Shown here: positions 26,201 to 34,023 of the stretch, piece after piece
Layout: each line of letters starts with the position of its first letter
Position numbering within the stretch: the stretch's first letter is position 1
Assembly: GCA_015655335.1 (NCBI GenBank)
Contig: JAATFF010000110.1
Location: 1 to 43,294 of the forward strand
Direction: 5' to 3'
DNA length: 43,294 nucleotides
From: Lysobacterales bacterium
GTDB lineage: Bacteria; Pseudomonadota; Gammaproteobacteria; Xanthomonadales; Rhodanobacteraceae
The notes under the pieces: model-generated
The model's input: only the letters and a program-made list of their open reading frames with translations
The model's database searches: none
Told to the model about the DNA's origin: nothing
Made by a program: the position numbers and the translations under genes

Positions 26201-26637
26201 AGTCGCAGCAATTGCCCTCGTACGAGTGGCCCGCGCTCCAGATCGAACGGCGTGCCAACAGCCAGCGCGAGCACCGACGAAATGGCTTCTTTGCATGCAC
26301 TTTCGTCCAATCCGGACAGATCGTGCACAAAGCAGTCCAGCTTCACATCGGCAGCAATGCACAGCTCGCTACCGTCTGCACTCAGCGTTGCGCGAAGCGC
26401 TTCATGGCGATCGACCACGCCTTGGAGTGCTGCCTGCAAGGCGTCCACGTGAAGCTCGCCCAATAGCCTTATCGATACCGATTCGTTATAGGCGAGCGAT
26501 GCTTCCGGCTCGAGTTTCGCGGCCAGCCATATTTCACGCTGCGATTCCGTCGCGGGCACGACGCGCGCAAGTGCGACGTCGGCAAACGGATCGTAGTCGA
26601 CCGCCGTAGAGACGATGCTCACATCAGTGGCATTCAT
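20209..26637 (-). CDS. Nonribosomal peptide synthetase, C-A-T-C-A*-T
   Basis: A 2142-residue bimodular NRPS. C1 (about 25-460) has HHIVCDG (158-164). A1 (480-975) has YTSGSTGRPKG (635-645), AYGPTE and the A10 lysine in NGKTDR. T1 carries LGGHSLL (1021-1027). C2 (1085-1525) has HHIIWDG (1218-1224). A2 (1545-2035) is degenerate: YVPDSSGRPS replaces the P-loop, NVSGCADG replaces AYGPTE, and the A10 lysine is Thr2025. T2 keeps its serine (IGGHSLM, 2079-2085). There is no epimerase, thioesterase or reductase domain. The protein ends 60 residues after T2. My hand-read A1 specificity code is D-I-L-Q-I-G-A-V-Y-K, weakly glycine-like and unreliable. It begins ten bases after the PKS gene with an AGGA ribosome site, so the two are co-expressed. 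Both C domains look LCL-type. Confidence 0.93.
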   Translation of the reverse strand: MNATDVSIVSTAVDYDPFADVALARVVPATESQREIWLAAKLEPEASLAYNESVSIRLLGELHVDALQAALQGVVDRHEALRATLSADGSELCIAADVKLDCFVHDLSGLDESACKEAISSVLALAVGTPFDLERGPLVRGQLLRLDAHEHLLIFTAHHIVCDGWSFGVIVRDLAALYAQRINQGEGPVPADAFTDYAIAEAIRAQTDIGHADEQYWLSRFSGALPSLDLPTDSARKRRRTFASQREDRLLDATLVADIKRTGARQGASLYATLLAAFGALLYRLTGQDDVVIGIPSAGQAVDGRDSLVGHCVNVLPLRNTIDPQAPFTTLLKHLRGDLLDAFDHRQYTLGSLLARLAMPRDPSRLPLVSLLFNLDQALDEQTAAFPGLRFEFSGNARAFENFELFINAVQVDGCLRLECQYNSDLFRGETIRCWLDAYETLLRSAVASPDIAVQRLSLLSEKTEREMASLQPKSTPYPEQKLAHEYFEEQADRVPDRVAVQHGGRHLSYAELEARANRLAHTLRKRGIRQGSFVGIALARSIDMLAALLAVLKTGATYVPLDPQFPAERLAFMAQDAGLATLIVDDDTPSAFEFPSSRVLSLKRDADTIESELPARLPRDEGAASPESLAYLIYTSGSTGRPKGVCVPHRATSNYLSSSQRIPGITEHDRWVAVTTLSFDIAFLELMLPLSVGAEVVIADHDDVRDGAALRRLVEESNATVMQATPAGWRILIEAGWNGHEGFRAISGGEPLAVDLAEALLQRCAEVWNAYGPTETTVYSAYWRVADPRAGIFIGYPIANTVVHILDDRFAPCPLGVPGEIYIGGAGVTLGYWNRPELNAERFLPDPISGQQNARMYRTGDRGRWLANGMLEHLGRLDFQVKVRGFRIELGEIECVLADAPEVEQAVVMAREDRPGDVRLAAYVVVREHAIFDETALRDQLKQHLPDYMLPQHVIRLDAIPLLPNGKTDRKALPAPQVHSIASQTARIAPRNDDERRVAAAMESVLSLPDLDVRDDFFALGGHSLLAAQLTARLNREFGITLSFRTLFDAPTIADLAAAIGAQVASGTAPAAQPIVPRADQSRAPLSLMQSRLWSLEELQPGRVTYNAPSAHRLRGHLDESAFQLALQALMQRQPILRTAFRRDGNNVEQIVAPHVEVNLFPAEDLSGLSENQQQAILMERLQALTDTPFDLTQAPLFSARMFRLSENDHVFFFMPHHIIWDGWSFDILYAELSSLYRAFSEGQPSPLSPLPVSYGDFAAWHTQWLEGPQFQTQLAFWRERLAKMADIRALPTDQPRRPGMSGVGRTEWIRVSKQATDAMHDVARIADATLNMTLLALYYVLLSGMAGESDLVVGTPVRARNQTEVESVMGYFNNLLPLHITVDSKLSFIDFVRYVKCAAIESFGHPDVPLEYLQRELRVGAGSAAVLYQALFSFQDARQRIVDWGGLAHEQILLFQSGATEDLGLWFLESNHGMVGGVTYNADILQAGTACLLRDRYLAMMARVCDDPTQLITSLTAISAAELTQERDWNATAMTIQLPNNVPAMFELQVDHAPDKTALTFGSWGTRYIEIEQRANRIAHCLRKRSAGVGTVIGLAVEPGINRLAGMLGILKAGSVCVLLDPTDPAARLKEIIADARITLLTGDGALESPLQWSRAQALWLDADTAEIIDAPSDRSTFVTEAVDDNTAIVVYVPDSSGRPSGAAFTHRAIANVLQGLRGSLGLSADDRVLATASPATSDAIIETLLPMAIGAELILASQRETRDGEALVKLTQNHRASVMWAAPDAWQSMFSAGWMGRADMQAICIGALPSPELAEKLAERCAGVWNVSGCADGALAATCGRIERPAESLHSGQPLGNTSVWILDDRQQPCPIGAIGEIYVGGASISRAFGVRAEAAQHEHVLMAGSQDMPLQRTHSHGRWLLSGNIQEMGRIDRRERIGGREVDLATIEAELLSQPGVMRAVAVARLNHAAGTHIDAYVVAAPDHRLESDRLVAALTEALPAHEVPQRLILLDALPLMANGTVDFAALPLADASSGEEEIDSATQPKTANEQLLAALWKELLGLARIRTSDNFFDIGGHSLMAVDMAARVQRQTGMSLNLLDIANGTLGTLAAGLSEGAPQVSQPAKLGSRLRNWLGRR

Positions 26638-26647
26638 GGGCTGATCC

Positions 26648-29600
26648 TCATGCGCTTACCATCATGAATTTGCCTGGTGCATCGGGATTCGGTACGAACC
26701 AGGTCGGCTTGCCTTCCGCGTCCTTGCCCAGGCGTGCGCCGGCGACGGGTGGTGTGCTCGCATCGAGCAAACGGGTTTCGGTGTTCTTGCGACGGGGAAG
26801 GAACTCCGCTTCCTGCAGCTCGAGCACGGATTCCTTGAACGCCTTGGCGATCGCAACGAAGTCTTCTTCCCGATGGGCCGTCGTAAAGAAGCAAGGGAAA
26901 TTGTCGAGAATGTGGATGCCGCGGCTGCGCATCATCGCGAACAGTAAATCTTGCAGTGGATGATCTTCCAGGAAATTGGTTTTCCATACCGATGCAAAAT
27001 GCGTCACCTTGATCGGCGCGCCCACGCCGATGCAGAACGTGTTGAGCTCCTCGGCGAGCGAGGTTGTGCGCGCATTGAGCCGGTCCTGCAGCGCTGCGCC
27101 TGATTCCTTCAAGTGATCGAGCACCGCATGCGCGGCCGCCAACGCTAGCGGATGACGTACGAAGGTGCCGGCAAAGTAAGTGACGCCGACGGTGGGAATC
27201 GAGTCATCGCCGAATTGCCAGCCACCGCCGTCGAGCGCGTCCATGAACTTGCGTTTGCCCGCAATGACGCCAATCGGGAAGCCGCCGCCAACTACTTTGC
27301 CGTAAGAAGCCAGATCGGCATCAATGCCGAGCACCGCCTGGGCACCGCGCGGATGTGAACGGAAGCCGGTGACTACTTCGTCGAAGATGAGCAATGCGCC
27401 GGCGTCGGCAGTGATCGCGCGCAGTTCTTGCAGAAATTCGCGCGGTTGGAAGTCGGGGCGACGGCTCTGTACCGGTTCGACCAGCACGGCAGCAATCGTC
27501 GCCGCGCGCTCGCGGATGATGGCGAGCGATTCGGGCGTGCCGTAGTCGAGCACGAGCACATTTTCGGACGTGTTGCGCAGAATGCCTGGTGCGGCTGGTA
27601 CCGAGCGCAATTTCTTCGTGCCACGCACGATCACTTCATCGAAGATGCCGTGATACGAGCCGGTAAAGATCACCAGCGTATCGCGGCCGGTGATCGTGCG
27701 TGCGACGCGCACGGTTCCCATCACCGCTTCGGAACCGGTATTGCACAACGCAGCGCGATCGAACCCGGTGAGCTCGCAGATCTGTTTGGCGACGACGCCT
27801 GCCAGCGGATGCTGCGGGCCGATCTCATAACCAGCATCGAGTTGTTTGCGTATTGCCTCCAACACGAAGTCGGGCTGCCAGCCGAACAAATTCATGCCGA
27901 AGCCATTCAGTGCGTCGACGTATTCGTTGCCATCCAGATCCCACACTTTCGAGCCCTTGGAACGATCGACCACGATCTGGTAGATCATTTCTTTCAGTAG
28001 CGGACGGAATCCATTGACGACGCGTGGATCGGCCAAGTGCGATCGATGTTCCTGGGTGTATTCCTTAGACCTCCGTGTGCGCTCGATGTAGCGGCGCATA
28101 AAGGCATCCAGCCGCACGCGCTGACGGCCGGTCAATTCGGTTGCACTGGAATGAATGCGCGCGATCGCACCGAATGCCTTTTTGACGTCGTAAGTCGTAT
28201 GCGCTAGCGCGGCTTCCTCGTCGGGCGGCGTATCGGCTGCAGATACGGCGGTTTGCGCCGCAACCGGTGGTGCCGTTGCTGCAACGGGTGGTGTCGCTGG
28301 CTGTGTCGCGGCGGGCATCGCTGCTGGAGCGCCCGACTGCGCAAGCAACGCCAATTGCTGCTGCATGATCAGCATTTGTTGCTGGATCACGTCCTGTATC
28401 AATCCACCGTTCGCGGGCTGGGACATAAGCGGTACCTGACTTATTGCAGCGACAGGAGCAGCCGGCGCCGTCGCGATGGCTGCACTGCTGGAGGTAGCGA
28501 CCGCCGCCGTTTCCGGCGGCAGCAATCGATCGATGTGCTGCGCGAGACTTTCGAAGGAGGAACACGATTCCATCAGCTCGCGGAAGGTGATCTTCAAGGC
28601 GAAGGTTTTTTGCAGTTGCAGGGCGACCTGAGTCAACGACAGCGAATCGAGGCCCAGTTCGACGAAATGCGTAGCCGGATCCACACCCTCGAACTCGGTG
28701 CCGGCCACGTCTTCGAATAACGCACTGAGTTGAGTGATCAGACGCGTAGCGCGCCCAGACGTAGCGGGTGAGGCAGCGGCCATGGCGGCCTCCGGAATGA
28801 GAGTGGATGGTGTAACCGCCGTAGCGGAAAGATCGATGCGCACCGGGAGCGTGACAACGTTCGATACCGCCGCCATCGGTACTGCGGCGACTGCGGGTGG
28901 CGCTTCGATCCAATGACGCTTGCGCTCAAAGGGGTAAGTCGGCAGGCGCATGCGATGTTTGCGTTGCCGGTGATCCAACTGATCGACGGCCAGATCGACA
29001 CCGCACGACCACAGCTGACCGACCGTATCGAGCCACGCCGCGCGTTCGTTCGACGGCATATCCGCCAGTGAGGCCAACGCAAGCCTGCCGCGGCTTTGCG
29101 GATGCTGCCGCGCCAACAGGCTGAGCGTTGTACGAGGACCTACTTCGAGGAATGCTCGTTGCGGTTCGGCAAGCAAGCGTTGCAGCGCCGTGGAAAAGCG
29201 CGCGGTGCCGCGCAGATGACTCGTCCAATAGTCGACCGAGATCGCTTCCTTGTCGCTCAGCATGTCGCCGGTCAACGTCGAAGCAATCGTTATCCGCGGC
29301 GCCGATAAAGCGATATGGCTGACTTCCTGGCGGAACGCCTCCAATGCAGGATCCATCATGGAAGAATGGAAGGCGTGCGACGTGTGCAGCAACCGACAGG
29401 CGATACCGGCTTGCTCAAGCTCCGCCTGAAACGCCTGGATAAGCGGCGTCTCGCCCGACACGACACACGCATTGGGCGCATTTTCGGCAGCGAGCGATAA
29501 TGTGGTGGGAAGACGCGCTGCCAATTGCGTGGCATCCAGTCGCACCGACAACATCGAGCCGCCAGGAAGCGCCTGCATCAAACGGCCACGTCGGGCAACC

Positions 29601-32600
29601 AGACGTGCACCATCGGCGACGCTCATCACGCCAGCGATCACCGCGGCGACGAATTCACCCACGCTATGACCAATCATGGCGACAGGTGTGACGCCGTAAC
29701 TCATCCATAGACGGGCCAGTGCATATTCCATCGCGAAGATGGCTGGCTGAGTCAGTCCGGTTGCGCGGAGTGCATCTGCATCGTCGGCAAAGAGTCGCTC
29801 GCGCAAATCGAAGCCGAGTTCATCGCGCAGGATCTGTGCGCATTCGTCGAGCGCTGCACCGAATACGGGTTCCGTTTGGTAGAGCTCACGGCCCATGCCT
29901 GCGTATTGCGAGCCTTGGCCGGGAAACATGAAAACGATGCTCGGTGCCGGATTGAGCGCCGTCTTCGAGGTTGGCGACTGGGCCAAGTCCCGCAGTCGTT
30001 TCGCCGCATCTTCCGCGCCATCGGCAACCAGATGAGTGCGTTGCGCGAAAACTTTGCGACCCTTGCACAGCGTCCAGGCAACATCGGCTAGCTGGACGTC
30101 TGGTTTTGCTGCGAGATGCTCGCCCAGTCGTGCCATGGACTGGCCGAGCGCCGCATCGCTGCGCGCAGAAAGCAATAACAACTGAGGACCGCTGGCGGCA
30201 TCGGACGGTTCGCGCAGCGGTGGTTCTTCGAGAATCACGTGCGCATTGGTGCCGCCGACGCCGAACGAACTCACACCAGCGCGAAGCGGGCCGCCTTCGA
30301 ACGTCCACGCGCGCAAGGTATCGTTGACGAAGAACGGGGAGTTGGCGAGATCGAGCTTCGGGTTGTTGGCGCGAAAGTGCAGCGATGGCGGGATACGCCG
30401 TTCGGTCAGGGCGAGTGCTGTCTTGATCACACCAGTCGCACCGGCTGCCATGACTAAGTGCCCTACGTTGCTCTTGACCGAGCCGATCGCGCAGACGCCG
30501 TGTTCGTTCGCGTTCTGTTGAAACGCCTGAGTCAAACCTTCAATTTCGATGGGATCGCCCAGCGGCGTGGCCGTGCCGTGGGTTTCCACATAAGAAATCG
30601 TGCTCGCTTCCACGCCGGCGTTTTCCAATGCCATCGTGATCACAGCAGCCTGTCCGGCACTGCTTGGCGCGGTGAAGCTCGCTTTGACTCCGCCATCATT
30701 ATTGATCGCGCCGCCACGCATGACCGCGTAGATCGGATCGCCGTCGCGCAAGGCATCGGAGAGTCGCTTCAATAAAATAACGGCGGCGCCATCGCTGAAT
30801 ACGGTCCCTTGCGCGTCGATGTCGAAACTGCGCGTGTGCCCATCCGGCGACAGCATCGAGCCTTCTTGCGAGACATAACCGCTGCGCGGCGGACAGGTAA
30901 TCGACGAGCCGCCGGCAAGCGCCATGTCGCAATGACCCGCGCGCAAGGCATCGAAGGCTTGGCAGATCGCGACCAGCGATGTCGAGCATGCGGTGTTCAT
31001 GCTGATCGCCGGGCCGGTGAGGTTGAGTTTGTGCGCGACGCGCGTAGCGAGATAATCCTTTTCGTTGCTCAGCATCACCTGGAATGCGCCTAGCTTTTCG
31101 ACAAGGTCCGGCCGCGTGCTGATATGGCGCTGAAAATACGTCGCGTTGTGCATGCCGCCGAAGACGCCGATCGGCACGTCATGCTCGTCCGGAACATAAC
31201 CGCCACGCTCCAGGCATTCCCAACACAGTTCTAGGAAGATTCGCTGCTGCGGATCCATCAGCTCCGCTTCGCGCGGCGACATACCGAAAAACGCGGCATC
31301 GAAGTCTTCTACGCCATCGACAACGCCGCGTGCTGCGACGTAGGCTGGATCGTTGCGCTGTTCGGACGGGATACTCGGGTCGAGCTGATCAGCGCCGAAA
31401 AAGGTGATCGACTCGCGACCTGCGCAGAGATTGTCCCAGAACGCTTCGACATCCTTTGCACCAGGGAAGCGACCGGCCATCGCAATGATGGCAACCGGTT
31501 CGTCCGCACTTTGAGCGCGATGACGCGAAAGGCGTGGGGCAAGCGCAGCGCGTGCACCGCCGTGTTCGATCATGGCGGCAAGCGCGTCAGGCGTTGGCGT
31601 ACCGAAGAAGGCTGCTATGGTGGGGACAGTCGACGCCAGCTCGCTGTGAATGCGTGCGACCATGCGCACGGCCAGTAGCGAATTGCCGCCGAGGTCGAAG
31701 AAATGATCGTTGCGGCCGACTTGGTCTAGCCCGAGTACATCGGCGAATAGTTCGCAAAGCTGCTGTTCGGTTTTTCCGATCGCTGGTACGTAGACATCGG
31801 CAAGTTCAGGCCGACGATTGTCTGGAGCGGGCAGGGCGCGGCGATCGAGCTTGCCGTTCGTCGTGACCGGCAGCGCATCCATCGCGATGTAGATCGCCGG
31901 CACCATGAAATCCGGCAATGTACGCGCCAGTTGGTCGCGCAATGCGCGCGTGGTGACCGACGCATCCTCCGCGACGTAATACGCCACCAGTCGTTTGTGC
32001 CCGGGTCGATCTTCGCGCGCCAGCACGGCGCATGCGCGTATGCCGGGCTGACGCTGTAGAGCTGCTTCGATTTCGCCGACTTCGATCCGGTAGCCACGAA
32101 TCTTGATCTGCCCATCGGCCCGGCCGACGAACTCGATCACGCCCTGCGGCAACCAACGCACGAGATCGCCGGTGCGATACAAACGCTCATCGCCGTCACC
32201 GAACGAACGGGTAACGAACTTCTCGGCGGTCAATTCGGCGCGCGCCAGATAACCACGCGCAAGCCCCGCGCCGCCGACATACAGTTCGCCGATGACGCCC
32301 ATCGGCACCGGTTCGCCGCAACTGTTCAAGACATAGAGCGTGGTATTGGCAATCGGGCCTCCGATCGGGATCGAGCGGCTATCGGCGTCGATGTCGCAAG
32401 GTATGCGATACGTCGCGGCAAACGTGGTGCATTCCGTCGGGCCGTAGCCGTTGATGATGGTGACATCGGGCAATGCGGCGTAAGCCTTGCGCACATGCGC
32501 GACCGACAACGCTTCGCCGCCGATCAGCAGTTGCCGGAGACCGCGCAACTTGCACGCATTCTCGTCGACGATGGCGTTGAACAGTGCCGCCGTCAGCCAT

Positions 32601-33967
32601 GCGATGCGCGCACCGTGGCGTTCGATGGTGTCTTCCATGCCGCAACCGGTGGGAATGCGCTCGTCGTGCACGATGCAGGTGCCGCCATTGAGCAAGGCTC
32701 CCAATATCTCCAGCGTCGACGCATCGAAGCCGAGTGGTGCGGCATGCAATACGCGCGGATGGTCGCCGAGATCGACATAGGTCACGTCGCACACCAATCG
32801 AATGATCGATTGATGCGTAATCTCGGCACCTTTGGGTGTACCGGTCGAGCCGGACGTGTACATCACATAAGCGAGCGCGCTGCTATCGACAGAACGCGGT
32901 TGATACGCCGACGTCTCGCCCTGCAGCTGTTCGAGTTGCACGACGGGTATCTGGACATCGGGTAACGCCGGTACGTTGGCACCTGCAATGATCAAAGCCG
33001 CATGCGCGTCGTTGATGACGAAGGCGAGACGTTCCGCCGGATAGCTACGGTCAAGCGGGAGATAGGCCGCGCCTGCTTTGAGTATGCCAAGCACGGCGAT
33101 CAGTGCGTCGACGGAACGATCGAGCAATAACGCGACCGGTGCGCCAACTTCAACGCCGGCTGCGATCAAACCAGCCGCAACGCGATTGGCGCGGGCGTCG
33201 AGTTCAGCATACGAAAGCGTGAGATGAAGCGACTCGATCGCGGGCAAGTTGGCATATCGCTTGGCTTGCTCTGCGAAAAGATCATGGACGGTATCGGCAC
33301 TACGACGCGGTACCGCCGTGGCATTCCACTCGAACAACATGCGGCGGCGTTCGTCGGGATCGGCGACATCGACCAACGATAAGTCGTCATCGGAGGGAGC
33401 ACACAACCCAGCGAGCGAGCGCATGACCCCGGCGGAAAGCAAGTCAATCGCGGCGGCATGGAGAGGCGCCCGGAACGCCACTTCGAGCCGGGCAGGGGAT
33501 GCATGCACGTTCCAACGACTGTTGATGGTGCCGACCACGTCATCGCATGAGGGCTCGGCATCGATCACAGAGAGGTCGTCGCTGACCATCCATGCGGTGT
33601 GGCCGTGAATCGGCGATGCGGAATCCAGTGACGAACAGAACGCCTGAAGCCACGTGTTTCGCGCACCGGCGCGCGGTACTTCGATCGGAAGTTGTCTTGA
33701 TCCATGAGCATCAGCGCGACTGACGAAAACAGTCTGCGCACCCGTAAACCGCGATTCCACTAGCGCCAAGGCCGCGCACAGGATTGTCGCTTCACTCACA
33801 GCGTATTGTTGCGCTGTTTCCTTGAGCGCTGCGGCAAGGGGTTCGTCAAGCGCGTATTCACGGCGCGTCCAACCGGTCGGGCAAATGACAGTCTGGGACG
33901 GCAATACGTCGAATAACGAGTTGCCTTCAGCCACACCATCCTGGGTTTTGGCTACGCATGTGTTCAT
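26648..33967 (-). CDS. Hybrid NRPS-PKS with C-terminal aminotransferase: partial C-A-T-KS-AT-ACP-AMT
   Basis: A 2439-residue megasynthase. The N-terminal 220 residues look like the second half of a condensation domain, without HHxxxDG. A (225-715) has YTSGSTGTPKG (370-380), GYGPTE and NGKLDR. T carries LGGNSLL (759-765). KS (823-1250) has Cys994 in NTACSTSL, His1130 in ETHGTA and His1170 in KSNVGH. AT (1343-1640) has GHSVG (Ser1435) and HAFH (1531-1534), the malonyl-type signature. ACP carries LGLDSLS (Ser1775). An Ala/Pro/Gln-rich linker (1820-1915) leads to a class III PLP aminotransferase (about 1985-2385, IFDEVVTGFR, Lys2224 in SYGKVVGGG). My hand-read A code D-A-L-W-L-G-G-T-F-K is close to the known valine code. 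No KR, DH or ER is present. Prediction: a valine-like starter, one malonyl extension, then conversion of the beta-keto to a beta-amino group, as in the iturin/mycosubtilin aminotransferase. Confidence 0.94.
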   Translation of the reverse strand: MNTCVAKTQDGVAEGNSLFDVLPSQTVICPTGWTRREYALDEPLAAALKETAQQYAVSEATILCAALALVESRFTGAQTVFVSRADAHGSRQLPIEVPRAGARNTWLQAFCSSLDSASPIHGHTAWMVSDDLSVIDAEPSCDDVVGTINSRWNVHASPARLEVAFRAPLHAAAIDLLSAGVMRSLAGLCAPSDDDLSLVDVADPDERRRMLFEWNATAVPRRSADTVHDLFAEQAKRYANLPAIESLHLTLSYAELDARANRVAAGLIAAGVEVGAPVALLLDRSVDALIAVLGILKAGAAYLPLDRSYPAERLAFVINDAHAALIIAGANVPALPDVQIPVVQLEQLQGETSAYQPRSVDSSALAYVMYTSGSTGTPKGAEITHQSIIRLVCDVTYVDLGDHPRVLHAAPLGFDASTLEILGALLNGGTCIVHDERIPTGCGMEDTIERHGARIAWLTAALFNAIVDENACKLRGLRQLLIGGEALSVAHVRKAYAALPDVTIINGYGPTECTTFAATYRIPCDIDADSRSIPIGGPIANTTLYVLNSCGEPVPMGVIGELYVGGAGLARGYLARAELTAEKFVTRSFGDGDERLYRTGDLVRWLPQGVIEFVGRADGQIKIRGYRIEVGEIEAALQRQPGIRACAVLAREDRPGHKRLVAYYVAEDASVTTRALRDQLARTLPDFMVPAIYIAMDALPVTTNGKLDRRALPAPDNRRPELADVYVPAIGKTEQQLCELFADVLGLDQVGRNDHFFDLGGNSLLAVRMVARIHSELASTVPTIAAFFGTPTPDALAAMIEHGGARAALAPRLSRHRAQSADEPVAIIAMAGRFPGAKDVEAFWDNLCAGRESITFFGADQLDPSIPSEQRNDPAYVAARGVVDGVEDFDAAFFGMSPREAELMDPQQRIFLELCWECLERGGYVPDEHDVPIGVFGGMHNATYFQRHISTRPDLVEKLGAFQVMLSNEKDYLATRVAHKLNLTGPAISMNTACSTSLVAICQAFDALRAGHCDMALAGGSSITCPPRSGYVSQEGSMLSPDGHTRSFDIDAQGTVFSDGAAVILLKRLSDALRDGDPIYAVMRGGAINNDGGVKASFTAPSSAGQAAVITMALENAGVEASTISYVETHGTATPLGDPIEIEGLTQAFQQNANEHGVCAIGSVKSNVGHLVMAAGATGVIKTALALTERRIPPSLHFRANNPKLDLANSPFFVNDTLRAWTFEGGPLRAGVSSFGVGGTNAHVILEEPPLREPSDAASGPQLLLLSARSDAALGQSMARLGEHLAAKPDVQLADVAWTLCKGRKVFAQRTHLVADGAEDAAKRLRDLAQSPTSKTALNPAPSIVFMFPGQGSQYAGMGRELYQTEPVFGAALDECAQILRDELGFDLRERLFADDADALRATGLTQPAIFAMEYALARLWMSYGVTPVAMIGHSVGEFVAAVIAGVMSVADGARLVARRGRLMQALPGGSMLSVRLDATQLAARLPTTLSLAAENAPNACVVSGETPLIQAFQAELEQAGIACRLLHTSHAFHSSMMDPALEAFRQEVSHIALSAPRITIASTLTGDMLSDKEAISVDYWTSHLRGTARFSTALQRLLAEPQRAFLEVGPRTTLSLLARQHPQSRGRLALASLADMPSNERAAWLDTVGQLWSCGVDLAVDQLDHRQRKHRMRLPTYPFERKRHWIEAPPAVAAVPMAAVSNVVTLPVRIDLSATAVTPSTLIPEAAMAAASPATSGRATRLITQLSALFEDVAGTEFEGVDPATHFVELGLDSLSLTQVALQLQKTFALKITFRELMESCSSFESLAQHIDRLLPPETAAVATSSSAAIATAPAAPVAAISQVPLMSQPANGGLIQDVIQQQMLIMQQQLALLAQSGAPAAMPAATQPATPPVAATAPPVAAQTAVSAADTPPDEEAALAHTTYDVKKAFGAIARIHSSATELTGRQRVRLDAFMRRYIERTRRSKEYTQEHRSHLADPRVVNGFRPLLKEMIYQIVVDRSKGSKVWDLDGNEYVDALNGFGMNLFGWQPDFVLEAIRKQLDAGYEIGPQHPLAGVVAKQICELTGFDRAALCNTGSEAVMGTVRVARTITGRDTLVIFTGSYHGIFDEVIVRGTKKLRSVPAAPGILRNTSENVLVLDYGTPESLAIIRERAATIAAVLVEPVQSRRPDFQPREFLQELRAITADAGALLIFDEVVTGFRSHPRGAQAVLGIDADLASYGKVVGGGFPIGVIAGKRKFMDALDGGGWQFGDDSIPTVGVTYFAGTFVRHPLALAAAHAVLDHLKESGAALQDRLNARTTSLAEELNTFCIGVGAPIKVTHFASVWKTNFLEDHPLQDLLFAMMRSRGIHILDNFPCFFTTAHREEDFVAIAKAFKESVLELQEAEFLPRRKNTETRLLDASTPPVAGARLGKDAEGKPTWFVPNPDAPGKFMMVSA

Positions 33968-34023
33968 GAGGCTTTCGCGATCTCCATGTCGGTGATAGCC
34001 GTTAGTGCGTTACGTGATGTCGA

